From contig NZ_CP048877.1 of NCBI RefSeq assembly GCF_011207455.1, forward strand, positions 1,232,576 through 1,296,575: 64,000 nucleotides of DNA, written 5' to 3'. Under the pieces are notes generated by a model. The model did not search any database. It saw nothing but the letters and a program-made list of their open reading frames with translations, and had not been told where the DNA came from. This document shows positions 45,884-54,296 of this stretch, piece by piece. Position 1 is the stretch's first letter, and each line of letters starts with the position of its first letter. The translations under genes and the position numbers were made by a program. The DNA comes from Thermosulfuriphilus ammonigenes (GTDB lineage Bacteria > Desulfobacterota > Thermodesulfobacteria > Thermodesulfobacteriales > ST65).

Positions 45884-46922
45884 TCAGCTTTCTCCTCGGG
45901 TAATAATCCTCTGGAAGGTTTCCATATCCGTTACCAGATCATAGGTGTAGCGAATATAAAGTCGGCCAGCCTCGTAGTGGGAGTCTCTTTCTACCGGAAG
46001 CCCCACTGCTGCCCGCAATAGTCGGGCCGGTAAATTGAGCCCGGCACCAGTAGCAAAATAGACCCAGGCTGGAAAACGAGGATTAATTTCTATAAGGTAG
46101 ATCTTGTCTTCAGTAGCAATACACTCCAGCTCAAAGGCTCCTCGCCAGCCATAGGCCTTAAGAAAGGCCTCTGCGGCCTTGATAATGGACTCATTCTTAA
46201 TGGTCACTCCGGTCCAGATCTTACCCCAGGCGGTAATCCAGAGCTTCTTGATGGCCATAAGGCCCAGGGAGCTCCCCTGGCCGTCGCCAAGTCCGATAAC
46301 ATTTATCTCCTCCCCCTGAACGACCTTCTGAACCAGGACCGGATAACCCCATTCGGCAACTATTTTCTGAAAGGAAGACTCGGCCTCTTGATTAGGTATG
46401 AACTCGGTAGGCCTTGTAGAAAAGACCTTTGATCATGGCCGGAAAGCCGACCCGATCAAGGGCTCGGTAGAGTTCCGACGGGGAGGTAACCGCCTCTGTC
46501 GGAGGGATAGCCAGCCCTATCCGCTCAGCCACCTCCGGGAGATGCTCTTTGGAGCGAAGCTCAAACTGCTCCCAGGTGGGCAAAAAGGTCTTTATTCCTC
46601 GGGATAAAAGCTTCTCCTTTCCCTTAATATAGAGAGGAAGTTCGGCATCAAGGGTGGGAATGACTACATCCAGACCGGCCACTTCCTGGATATAAAAGAG
46701 CCGGCCCAGATAGTCTGCTTCTTCACTGGAGGGATAAGGCATAATAAAAGAGCGCTCTACCAACCAATCCAGATAGATTCCAGGCTCCATGGCGTCATAG
46801 GCCAGACCAATGGTTCGAAGATTAAGACGCCCATCTTCCTTAAGGCTTCTGATAACGGCGATCCCAGGGCCGGGATTATCCACAGCGTTAATACCTGAGA
46901 CCGCCACACTTAGCTCCTCCAT
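45884..46922 (-). pseudogene. ATP-grasp ligase split by a single frameshift
   Basis: The upstream part (46392-46922) codes for a normal ATP-grasp N-terminal region to KGLFYKAYRVHT, then hits TAA. The downstream frame, shifted by one base, continues with PNQEAESSFQKIVAEWGYP and VQKVVQGEEINVIGLGDGQG and ends after LIEINPRFPAWV, the metal-binding end of ATP-grasp enzymes. The full length would be 346 residues, consistent with one extra base near 46393-46397. It could be a sequencing error, a real inactivation or an unusual +1 frameshift. It lies between the PqqD-like and decarboxylase genes in a tight operon. Confidence 0.85.
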
Positions 46923-46944
46923 AATCGCCTCTCCTCTAAAAGTT

Positions 46945-47181
46945 TTAAATAAGATGATAGACCCTTAATTGAGCCAAAAAATCCATCAGATCTCTCTGGG
47001 CCACCTCGGGTTCGACGACAAATTTGTCGAGAAGAGACTGCAAAATCTGCTCGGTGTCTTTTCCGTCTTTAAGTTGTTGAATAATCCACAGCCCTACCCT
47101 GTTAGTGGTAAAGCTATTACCAGTAGCCGGATCAAAGATGAAACCCTCATCGTTTATGGCCAAACGAGAAAGCTTGTCCAT
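46945..47181 (-). CDS. PqqD-like RiPP recognition element protein
   Basis: From the ATG at 47181 (AAGGAGG upstream) the protein has 78 residues: MDKLSRLAINDEGFIFDP, then TGNSFTTNRVGLWIIQQL, then a helix DGKDTEQILQSLLDKFVV and a final helix RDLMDFLAQLR. This matches the PqqD winged-helix fold, which binds leader peptides in RiPP pathways. A longer frame from 47241 is unlikely. It is the first gene of the cluster ending at the TPR gene, and lies 22 bases before the ATP-grasp gene. Confidence 0.8.
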   Translation of the reverse strand: MDKLSRLAINDEGFIFDPATGNSFTTNRVGLWIIQQLKDGKDTEQILQSLLDKFVVEPEVAQRDLMDFLAQLRVYHLI

Positions 47182-47239
47182 CTCGGCCTCCTTAAAAAGG
47201 GCTTTTGTTGGGCCCATTAAAGCAACTTTCAGGCCAACC

Positions 47240-47245
47240 ATTATA
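47240..47245 (-). promoter_or_regulatory. candidate -10 for the PqqD cluster
   Basis: On the minus strand CTTATAATGG holds a consensus TATAAT, about 60 bases before the PqqD start. No strong -35 is seen (TTGTTT at 14 bases or GGTTGT at 16 bases). Confidence 0.4.
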
Positions 47246-47312
47246 AGAAAGTCGCCCTAAAACAACCTATCGGATCAAAGGCCCAGAGGGTGAGACAATA
47301 GTTAAAGGTTTC

Positions 47313-47341
47313 TTGACGAGGGCCTCTCCCGGGCCTAAGCT
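47313..47341 (+). promoter_or_regulatory. candidate promoter for ilvD
   Basis: TTGACG (47313-47318), a 17-base spacer and TAAGCT (47336-47341). The -10 is weak. The ilvD ATG is 38 bases downstream with AAGGAGG before it. Confidence 0.4.
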
Positions 47342-47379
47342 GGCCTTAAAACGCATCTTCCAGGCAAGGAGGCTTCTTT

Positions 47380-49038
47380 ATGCGAAGCGATCAGATGAAA
47401 AAAGGTCTAGAACGAGCTCCTCATCGTTCCCTTCTTAAGGCCATGGGCTACACCGATGAGGAGATCTCCAGGCCTTTGGTAGGAATTGCCAACTCCTTCA
47501 ATGAAATTATTCCCGGCCACATCCATTTGCGTCAGGTTGTAGAGGCCGTCAAGGCCGGAGTCCGAATGGCCGGGGCCACTCCGATAGAGTTTGGAGTCAT
47601 CGGTGTCTGTGATGGACTAGCCATGAACCACGAGGGTATGCGCTACTCTCTTCCCAGCCGGGAACTCATTGCCGACATGATAGAAACTATGGCCATGGCC
47701 CATCCCTTTGACGCCCTGGTTCTGGTGCCGAACTGTGACAAAATTGTCCCCGGCATGCTCATGGCCATGCTCCGCCTGGACCTTCCATCCATTTTGATCT
47801 CTGGTGGCCCCATGCTGCCTGGGAGGCTATCTGGGCAGGAGGTTAACCTCATCTCGGTCTTTGAGGCCGTGGGCAGACTTAAGTCCGGAGAGATAAAAGA
47901 GGCTGAACTCAAAGAGCTGGAAGACAGTGCTTGCCCCACCTGTGGCTCTTGTGCCGGGATGTTTACCGCCAATTCCATGAATTGTCTCTCTGAGGCTTTA
48001 GGGCTGGCCCTTCCGGGTAATGGAACCATTCCGGCGGTCATGGCAGCCAGGATTCGCCTGGCCAAAAAGGCCGGGGCCCAGGTAGTCGAACTGCTCAAAA
48101 AGCGACTCACTCCCCGAAAGATCGCTACCCGGGCCGCCTTTGAAAACGCTATTGCTGTGGATATGGCCCTTGGTTGTTCTACCAATACCGTTCTCCATGT
48201 TCCAGCTATTGCCCGAGAGGCCGGAATAGACCTCCCGCTGGAGGTGTTCGATGAGATGAGCCGCAAAACACCGAACCTCTGTCGTCTTGTGCCTGCCGGA
48301 CCTCATAGTGTGGCCGCCCTTCATGAAGCCGGAGGTATCCCGGCGGTCATGGCGGAGCTGGCTAAGGCAGGATTAATTCGTAAAAGGGTAAAAACGGTAA
48401 GCGGTAAAACCGTGGGAGAGAACATCAAGGGAGCCCAAAACTTAAACCCCGAAGTCATTAGACCCCTGGAGAATCCGTACTCCTCCGAGGGAGGTATAGC
48501 CATCCTCTGGGGAAACCTGGCCCCAGAAGGCGCCGTCGTCAAGCAGAGTGCCGTGGTTCCGGAAATGATGCACCATCAAGGGCCGGCGCGGGTCTTTGAA
48601 TCCGAAGAGGCGGCTTATAAGGCCATTCTTGGAGGAAAAATTCGTCCGGGAGATGTCGTCGTTATTCGCTATGAGGGGCCTAAAGGGGGGCCAGGAATGA
48701 GAGAGATGCTCTCCCCTACTTCGGCCATTGTCGGCATGGGACTGGACAGCCAAGTAGCCCTGATTACAGATGGTCGCTTCTCTGGTGGTACCAAAGGAGC
48801 CGCCATCGGGCACGTTTCTCCAGAGGCGGCAGAAGGCGGCCCGATTGCTCTGGTTAAGGAAGGAGACCTCATAGAGATCAATATTCCCCAGCGTCGTTTG
48901 GAGCTTTTAGTCCCAGAAGAAGAACTAAAACGTCGCCTCAAAAAGTGGCGGCCTCCAAAGAAAAAACTCCGGGGATGGCTGGCCAGATATTCCCGGATGG
49001 TTAGCTCCGGGGCCCGGGGGGCAGTGCTCAGAGATTGA
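47380..49038 (+). CDS. ilvD: dihydroxy-acid dehydratase
   Basis: IlvD dehydrates dihydroxy-acids in valine, leucine and isoleucine synthesis using an iron-sulfur cluster. The 552-residue chain has [19 protein letters not shown] at the start, [18 protein letters not shown], the cluster cysteine regions [11 protein letters not shown] and [17 protein letters not shown], and [15 protein letters not shown] near the C-terminus. It fits the usual length. It is the first gene of a plus-strand run with a PfkB-like kinase and purB. Confidence 0.97.
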   Translation: MRSDQMKKGLERAPHRSLLKAMGYTDEEISRPLVGIANSFNEIIPGHIHLRQVVEAVKAGVRMAGATPIEFGVIGVCDGLAMNHEGMRYSLPSRELIADMIETMAMAHPFDALVLVPNCDKIVPGMLMAMLRLDLPSILISGGPMLPGRLSGQEVNLISVFEAVGRLKSGEIKEAELKELEDSACPTCGSCAGMFTANSMNCLSEALGLALPGNGTIPAVMAARIRLAKKAGAQVVELLKKRLTPRKIATRAAFENAIAVDMALGCSTNTVLHVPAIAREAGIDLPLEVFDEMSRKTPNLCRLVPAGPHSVAALHEAGGIPAVMAELAKAGLIRKRVKTVSGKTVGENIKGAQNLNPEVIRPLENPYSSEGGIAILWGNLAPEGAVVKQSAVVPEMMHHQGPARVFESEEAAYKAILGGKIRPGDVVVIRYEGPKGGPGMREMLSPTSAIVGMGLDSQVALITDGRFSGGTKGAAIGHVSPEAAEGGPIALVKEGDLIEINIPQRRLELLVPEEELKRRLKKWRPPKKKLRGWLARYSRMVSSGARGAVLRD

Positions 49039-49868
49039 TGCCGGTCTATCTTATCGTCGGAGCCCTTACCCGAGATGTCACCGAAGACGGCTTTCGTTAT
49101 GGGGGGTCAGTGCTTTATGCCGGCCTTACGGCTTTAGCCCTGGGTTACAAGCTCAAGGTCGTCACGACCTGCCATCCGGAAGAGCCTCTGGGGAGACTTT
49201 TTCCGGGGGCAGAGATTTATCTTCAAGAGTCTCCAGAGACGACCACCTTTGTTAATCTGGAGACGCGCTCGGGGCGAAGACAACAGATTCTGGCCAATGC
49301 CAGACCCCTTAAAGTTCAGGGGCTTCCACAAGAATTTTTAACGGCAGATATTGTTCATTTGGCGCCGGTGGCTGACGAATGCCCTCTAGAGGCCCTTGGT
49401 CTTTTTTCTGGCCAGTTTGTGGGAGCCAGTATTCAGGGATGGTTGCGAACCTGGGATAAAAAGGGCCTGGTAAGACAGAAAAAGGTCCCCCCAGAGGTTT
49501 TCTCTCCCCTGAAGGCCCTCGTTTTAAGCCAGGAAGATCTCGGTGGAGATCTTGACTACGCCTCGGAGCTGGCCCGGATCGTGCCCCTGGTGGTGGTTAC
49601 TCGAGACCGGCACGGGGCCTGGCTTTATCATGAGGGTCAACGCCACCATCTCCCGGCTCCAGAGGTACCAGTGGTTGATCCCTGTGGAGCTGGTGATATC
49701 TTTGCCGCCGTCTTTTTCTCCGCCCTCTTTGAAGGTCTTGATCCCCTAAAGGCCGTCGCCCTGGCCAACTGTTTGGCGGCCAGGTCCGTAACCAGAAAGG
49801 GACTGGAATCCATCGCCTTGCCAGAAGAGATAAGAGATTGTTATCAGACAATTGCCCAACAGGGCTAA
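49038..49868 (+). CDS. PfkB-family sugar kinase-like protein
   Basis: The 276-residue protein has the ribokinase fold with the C-terminal signature VVDPCGAGDIFAAVFFSAL, in which the usual DTTGAGD reads DPCGAGD, keeping the G-A-G-D catalytic Asp. The N-terminal GGSVLYAGLTALALG resembles the substrate-binding GG of the family. Substrate not predictable. The ATG at 49038 overlaps the ilvD stop (TGATG), so it is coupled to ilvD. An ORF extension to TTG at 49035 is possible. Confidence 0.82.
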   Translation: MPVYLIVGALTRDVTEDGFRYGGSVLYAGLTALALGYKLKVVTTCHPEEPLGRLFPGAEIYLQESPETTTFVNLETRSGRRQQILANARPLKVQGLPQEFLTADIVHLAPVADECPLEALGLFSGQFVGASIQGWLRTWDKKGLVRQKKVPPEVFSPLKALVLSQEDLGGDLDYASELARIVPLVVVTRDRHGAWLYHEGQRHHLPAPEVPVVDPCGAGDIFAAVFFSALFEGLDPLKAVALANCLAARSVTRKGLESIALPEEIRDCYQTIAQQG

Positions 49869-49910
49869 TTCCTGCTATGAATACCCGGATTAACCTGTAG
49901 GAGGAGAAAG

Positions 49911-51218
49911 ATGATACCTCGATATAGTCGTCCGGAGATGGCCGAGATTTGGACAGAAGAGTCCAAGTTCAGAAGTTGGTTAGAGGTAGAGATTGCCGTC
50001 TGTGAAGCCTGGGCCGAACTGGGGGTCATACCGAAAGAGGCGCTAGAGGTCATCAAGAAGAAAGCCCGTTTTGAGGTGGCCCGAATCGAAGAAATTGAAG
50101 CCGAAGTCAAACACGATGTTATAGCCTTTTTAACCAATGTGGCCGAATACGTGGGGCCAGAGGCCCGATATATCCACCTGGGAATGACCTCCTCAGACGT
50201 CCTTGACACGGCTATGGCCCTCCGAATGAAACGGGCCATGGAGATGATTATTGCCGATGTAGAGGAGCTTCTGGAGGTTATCAAACAGCGGGCCTTAGAG
50301 CATCAAGACACTGTTATGATCGGCCGGACTCACGGCATCCATGCCGAACCCATTACCTTCGGATTAAAGTTGGCTATCTGGTACGAGGAGTTCCGGCGTC
50401 ATCGACGCCGTCTGGAGGCCGCCCTGGAAACCATATCTTATGGCAAAATCTCCGGGGCTGTAGGGACATATGCTCATCTTGATCCCCGGGTAGAAGAGTT
50501 GGCCTGTAAGAGGCTAGGTCTTATGCCAGCACCCGTGTCTAGCCAAATCATTCAGCGAGATCGGTACGCCGAATACCTGGCAGCCCTGGCCCTTTTGGCG
50601 GGAACAGTAGAAAAGGTGGCCACAGAAATCCGGCATCTTCAAAGAACCGAGGTCTTGGAGGCCGAAGAATACTTCAGCCCTGGCCAAAAAGGCTCCTCGG
50701 CTATGCCTCACAAGCGTAATCCCATTCTCTCAGAAAATCTGTGTGGTTTGGCCCGGCTGGTAAGGGGTTATCTTACACCGGCCCTAGAGAATATGGTTCT
50801 TTGGCATGAAAGGGACATCTCCCATTCTTCGGTAGAACGAGTCATTGTCCCTGACGCCACCATAGCCACGGATTTTATGCTCCGGCGGCTCACTGGCGTC
50901 TTGCGCCGATTGGTGGTCTATCCGGAACGAATGAAGAAAAATCTTTGGCTTCTGCGCGGTCTGATCTTTAGTCAACAGGTAATGCTAAAGCTTACCGAAA
51001 AGGGCCTCTCCCGAGAGGAGGCCTATGGCATTGTCCAAAAATTGGCTATGGAAGTCTGGCAAAACGAAGACAAAAATTTTAAAGATCTACTTTTGGCCTC
51101 GGAAAAAATCCGAAAATATCTCTCTCCTGAGGAGATCGAATCTCTGTTTGATGTAAACCACTATCTTCGTCACGTAAAAACCATTTTTAACAGGGTATTT
51201 GGCCATGAGACTACCTGA
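49911..51218 (+). CDS. purB: adenylosuccinate lyase
   Basis: PurB cleaves SAICAR and adenylosuccinate in purine synthesis. The 435-residue protein begins with MIPRYSRPEMAEIWTEESKF and has the catalytic regions MTSSDVLDTAMA and GRTHGIHAEPITFG and the signature SSAMPHKRNPILSE. GGAGGAGAAAG lies before the ATG. It follows the PfkB-like gene by 42 bases and its stop overlaps the radical SAM activase gene by 14 bases. Confidence 0.97.
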   Translation: MIPRYSRPEMAEIWTEESKFRSWLEVEIAVCEAWAELGVIPKEALEVIKKKARFEVARIEEIEAEVKHDVIAFLTNVAEYVGPEARYIHLGMTSSDVLDTAMALRMKRAMEMIIADVEELLEVIKQRALEHQDTVMIGRTHGIHAEPITFGLKLAIWYEEFRRHRRRLEAALETISYGKISGAVGTYAHLDPRVEELACKRLGLMPAPVSSQIIQRDRYAEYLAALALLAGTVEKVATEIRHLQRTEVLEAEEYFSPGQKGSSAMPHKRNPILSENLCGLARLVRGYLTPALENMVLWHERDISHSSVERVIVPDATIATDFMLRRLTGVLRRLVVYPERMKKNLWLLRGLIFSQQVMLKLTEKGLSREEAYGIVQKLAMEVWQNEDKNFKDLLLASEKIRKYLSPEEIESLFDVNHYLRHVKTIFNRVFGHETT

Positions 51219-51948
51219 GATAAAGGGTTTTTTAGAGTCATCCTTTATAGATTGGCCAGGTAGATTGACAGCCAGTATTTGGCTGGCCGGCTGCAATCTT
51301 CGTTGTCCTTTCTGTCACAATCGGGATCTAGTCCTTAGCCCAGAAACTCTTCCAAACTGGCCCCTTAAGGAGGTTCTTCGACGCCTTCGAAAAAATCGCC
51401 TCTTTGTAGAATCTGTCTGTATCTCTGGGGGAGAGCCCACCATCCATCCCGGCCTGGCCGATCTCCTTGAAATATTTAAAAATGAAGGACTGGCTGTAAA
51501 GTTAGACACCAATGGCACCCAACCTCAAGTCTTAAGAGAGCTTATCCTGAAAGGTCTGGTGGACTTTGTGGCCATGGATGTAAAAGCTCCCCTAGAATCA
51601 AGACTTTACCGTCGCATAACTGGCAAAAACATAGACATTTCAAAGATAAAGGAAAGTATCTCCATAATTCTTGAAACAGGTGTAGAACACCTGTTCCGAA
51701 TGACTGTCGTCCCTGGATTCCACTCTCCCGAGGTTGTTTTTGCCTGGGTACAAGATCTTCAGGGAGCTCAAAGGCTAACCCTCCAGAACTTCTCACCACA
51801 CCGGTGTTTGGACAAGACTCTAGAATCTCTCAGGCCCTTTGATGAAAAAGAGTTTTCTGCCCTCTGTGCCTTGGTGGAGGAAAATCACCTCATAACGTCG
51901 GAATCAGAACGAGCCCGAAGCTCCACGATAGCGACATCCTTTACATAA
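51205..51948 (+). CDS. radical SAM activating protein, NrdG/PFL-activase-like
   Basis: The 247-residue protein has AGCNLRCPFCHN, the radical SAM CxxxCxxC site, SGGEPTIHPG, and DTNGTQPQVLRE. It matches the NrdG2-type branch of anaerobic ribonucleotide reductase activating proteins, with the start FLESSFIDWPGRLTASIWLAG. The glycyl-radical partner is not in the window. The ATG at 51205 is chosen over the TTG at 51199. The 3' end overlaps the convergent FliL-like gene by 64 bases, which is long, so the last residues may be unconserved. Confidence 0.85.
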   Translation: MRLPEIKGFLESSFIDWPGRLTASIWLAGCNLRCPFCHNRDLVLSPETLPNWPLKEVLRRLRKNRLFVESVCISGGEPTIHPGLADLLEIFKNEGLAVKLDTNGTQPQVLRELILKGLVDFVAMDVKAPLESRLYRRITGKNIDISKIKESISIILETGVEHLFRMTVVPGFHSPEVVFAWVQDLQGAQRLTLQNFSPHRCLDKTLESLRPFDEKEFSALCALVEENHLITSESERARSSTIATSFT

Positions 51949-52436
51949 GGAAAGGGTTCCTTGAGGGCCTGATAAAGTCTTTTCTTTACGGCCTCAGGGG
52001 TAGCCTCTGGAAGATCATGAACCTTCTCGATAGCAATTTCCTGAAGAATAGGAATCCTTTGGCTAAGATTATGGGCCTGGAGGGCATTTTCTGTCTCCAC
52101 CACAAAAGAGAGAATAAGATATTGCCTCTTGGAGGGCGAGCCAAAGATGGTGGCGACATCGCTTACATAAACCTGATTTGGCTTGAGTTTAGAAACCAAA
52201 ATAGAATCTTTAGGCAAAAACCTCTTGGCTTGGCGGGCCCTTAGAGAAATAAGCATTGTTTTCATGCCCGTCTCTAATCTCTGGCGAGACTCGCCAGAGG
52301 TAAAAAATTTGACAACCTGAAGGACAAGTTTATTCTCTTTCGCCACCGAAAAGAGATAAAACAAAACCACTACAACTAAAAATAAAACTAATAACCTGGA
52401 CAAGAGAGGAAGATATTCCTTAATTCGGACACTCAT
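51885..52436 (-). CDS. membrane-anchored protein with FliL-like layout, function unknown
   Basis: The 183-residue protein has one N-terminal membrane helix (about residues 14-32) and a soluble domain with alternating strands and helices (YLILSFVVETENALQAHNL, TPEAVKKRLYQALKEPFP, VKDVAIVELR). This layout, with one helix and an external domain in which a strand precedes paired helices, recalls FliL-like proteins, but sequence support is weak. It sits between a radical SAM gene and pckA, and no flagellar gene is nearby. Its C-terminus overlaps the convergent radical SAM gene. Confidence 0.5.
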   Translation of the reverse strand: MSVRIKEYLPLLSRLLVLFLVVVVLFYLFSVAKENKLVLQVVKFFTSGESRQRLETGMKTMLISLRARQAKRFLPKDSILVSKLKPNQVYVSDVATIFGSPSKRQYLILSFVVETENALQAHNLSQRIPILQEIAIEKVHDLPEATPEAVKKRLYQALKEPFPYVKDVAIVELRARSDSDVMR

Positions 52437-52530
52437 TGGAAAATATCCCCGGATATTTCTCGCCTTGGAAAGAAACCAATAGAGACTCTTCTTTTATTTC
52501 TTCGGAAAGAAAGAATAGAAATTTTAAGAG

Positions 52531-52554
52531 CCCGGCCCCCAACAGAGGGCCGGG
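52531..52554 (-). terminator. terminator of the pckA-like gene
   Basis: CCCGGCCC and GGGCCGGG form an 8-base stem around an 8-base loop, 7 bases after the pckA stop on the minus strand, followed by CTCTTAAAATT. Confidence 0.65.
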
Positions 52555-52561
52555 ATAAGAT

Positions 52562-54229
52562 TTATTCGATGATCTGGGTAGTCTCCGGAGAGGGAAAGCT
52601 AATCATGTCCTCCCGATAGGGAAGAGACTCCCGAATATGTTCGGGTATGCGACCATATTTGGCCTCAAAGGCCTCCAGATAGGCCTGACGGCCTTTAAGG
52701 AAATCCCGAACCTTTTTCTTGAGGAGTTCCTTATCAGGAAAGAGATTATAGGCCACCATGAGATCTAGGTTGGCTCGATCACTTTTAATTGGATAGTGAT
52801 AACCAAGGTGATCTGGTTCAAAACTAAAGCGAAGCTGAACCCGGAGCAAATCGTTATAGGTAGCCAGACTCTGCCGGAGGGTGACTTTTATTTCTTCTTG
52901 ACCAATAGTTCCGGTGTTGGCCAAGTAACACTTAATTCGATTCTTCCGGATAATATCATAGAAAATCATGGCGTGTTCTAGTCGATTACCAGCAATGAAG
53001 GGGTCCAAAAAGAAGACCCTTTTAAACTTACCGGCCTCTTCCGGATTACCTCCTGTGGATTCTATGGATTCTCCATAGATAAATTGCATCGTGGCCTGCT
53101 CTGGAGTGAGTTTAGAAATTACATTCATTAAAGGGTTTCGGGTAAGAATAATGATATAGTCCACCTTATCAGCCCGTAGCCCTTGACTGGCCAGCTCAAG
53201 ATTCGACCGGGTAATAACTGCCCGACCATTCCCTGTCTTGGAGGTGTCGTGAAAATTGGGCATATAAGGATAACGAGAGATAGCCACGTTCTCTAAAAAA
53301 CAATCTGGTGAAAGGGCTGCTCGGAGAATCTCCGGTTGACTTTCATCAAGCCCCTCTGTCTTTACATATAGCCCCCCTTGCTCAAAAGCGGCATAACTAC
53401 CATCAAAACCAAATGTACCGCCGTCATCCCCTATCATCTCTGAGCGTTCTCGAGGCATCTTGGCCAGCTTACGGCAAAGGGTGGTAGTCTTTCCCGTAGC
53501 GGTAAGACCAGCTACTCCCGTAACTATCTCTTTAAGTTCGGGGCGATCTGCTTCTAGATCATAAACCCAAAGATAATCGCGACGAGCTCCACAATGAAGA
53601 AATAGGCCACTTTTATCAATCATCTTGACCCGCCAAGATTCAAACTGGAAAACCCCCTTTTTCGCCTCACCCATATAAATGGTGTTACGGCAGATCTTAA
53701 CCTGATCTCCTCTTTTTTCGCCCATCCAAAGGCGGACGGTTATGTCTTTGTCTATCAATTTCTTTTTCTTGTTGGCCTCAAAGGCCTCGTCAGTAAAATA
53801 AATGATAGTGTAGGTAGGATTTTCTACTACTCGAGGAGCGGGGGTATTTTCAAAAAGCAACTTTAGGGCATAGGCCAACTGAGCATAGGGTTCAGGAATA
53901 ATGAATCGGGCCGTAACCCCATCGCGTCCATCACCGACAATAGTATCTAAAGAGATAATTCTTTCGCGAGAGAGATATTCCACTGCCTGAAGGGCCAGCT
54001 CTTCTTCCTCTTCACCAAAAGGATCATCAATATTGTTCTTTGTGTGGGGGGCGGAACGACTCATGGGTTCAGAATCTGCAGCTACCGAACCCAGCTGTGT
54101 CTGGATAACCCCTTCCTGACGGAGAGCTATCTCTTTGAGTTGGTCCAGGGAAAGACCTTCGAGAAGGCGACCTTCATTTTTGGCCTCATGGTAGATTTTT
54201 TCGGCCGCTTTTTTGAAATAGTTTTCCAT
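52562..54229 (-). CDS. pckA: phosphoenolpyruvate carboxykinase (ATP)-like, divergent
   Basis: The 555-residue protein resembles ATP-dependent PEPCK, which interconverts oxaloacetate and PEP for gluconeogenesis. It has a P-loop reading GLTATGKTTTL (standard GLSGTGKTTL), the kinase-2 region MIGDDGGTFGFDG, KLTPEQATMQFIYGES, and an NTG pattern (YLANTGTIG). The usual TAKVAGTE motif reads ESIESTGGN. These substitutions suggest a divergent clade, so a different phosphoryl-transfer reaction cannot be excluded. A strong promoter with a palindrome at its start site lies upstream, and a terminator follows. Confidence 0.75.
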   Translation of the reverse strand: MENYFKKAAEKIYHEAKNEGRLLEGLSLDQLKEIALRQEGVIQTQLGSVAADSEPMSRSAPHTKNNIDDPFGEEEEELALQAVEYLSRERIISLDTIVGDGRDGVTARFIIPEPYAQLAYALKLLFENTPAPRVVENPTYTIIYFTDEAFEANKKKKLIDKDITVRLWMGEKRGDQVKICRNTIYMGEAKKGVFQFESWRVKMIDKSGLFLHCGARRDYLWVYDLEADRPELKEIVTGVAGLTATGKTTTLCRKLAKMPRERSEMIGDDGGTFGFDGSYAAFEQGGLYVKTEGLDESQPEILRAALSPDCFLENVAISRYPYMPNFHDTSKTGNGRAVITRSNLELASQGLRADKVDYIIILTRNPLMNVISKLTPEQATMQFIYGESIESTGGNPEEAGKFKRVFFLDPFIAGNRLEHAMIFYDIIRKNRIKCYLANTGTIGQEEIKVTLRQSLATYNDLLRVQLRFSFEPDHLGYHYPIKSDRANLDLMVAYNLFPDKELLKKKVRDFLKGRQAYLEAFEAKYGRIPEHIRESLPYREDMISFPSPETTQIIE

Positions 54230-54247
54230 AAATCCCCCCTTTATGAC

Positions 54248-54259
54248 TTTTGATCAAAA
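54248..54259. promoter_or_regulatory. 12-base palindrome at pckA start site
   Basis: TTTTGATCAAAA is a perfect palindrome at or just after the expected transcription start of the pckA promoter, 19 bases before the start codon. It could be an operator that blocks elongation or initiation. Confidence 0.5.
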
Positions 54260-54289
54260 ATCATACCTCTTGGGGGGATTTTTTGTCAA
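54260..54289 (-). promoter_or_regulatory. strong sigma-70 promoter for pckA
   Basis: On the minus strand TTGACA (54284-54289) and TATGAT (54260-54265) are separated by 18 bases. The -35 is a perfect consensus. The promoter overlaps the end of the 67-base gap between pckA and mltD. Confidence 0.8.
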
Positions 54290-54296
54290 AAGAACT

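Noticed and set aside
46380-46400. Programmed +1 frameshift in the ATP-grasp gene
   Set aside because: The ACC TAA context is not a known shift site and no stimulatory element is seen; an error or mutation is more likely. It is kept as a finding because it should be checked.
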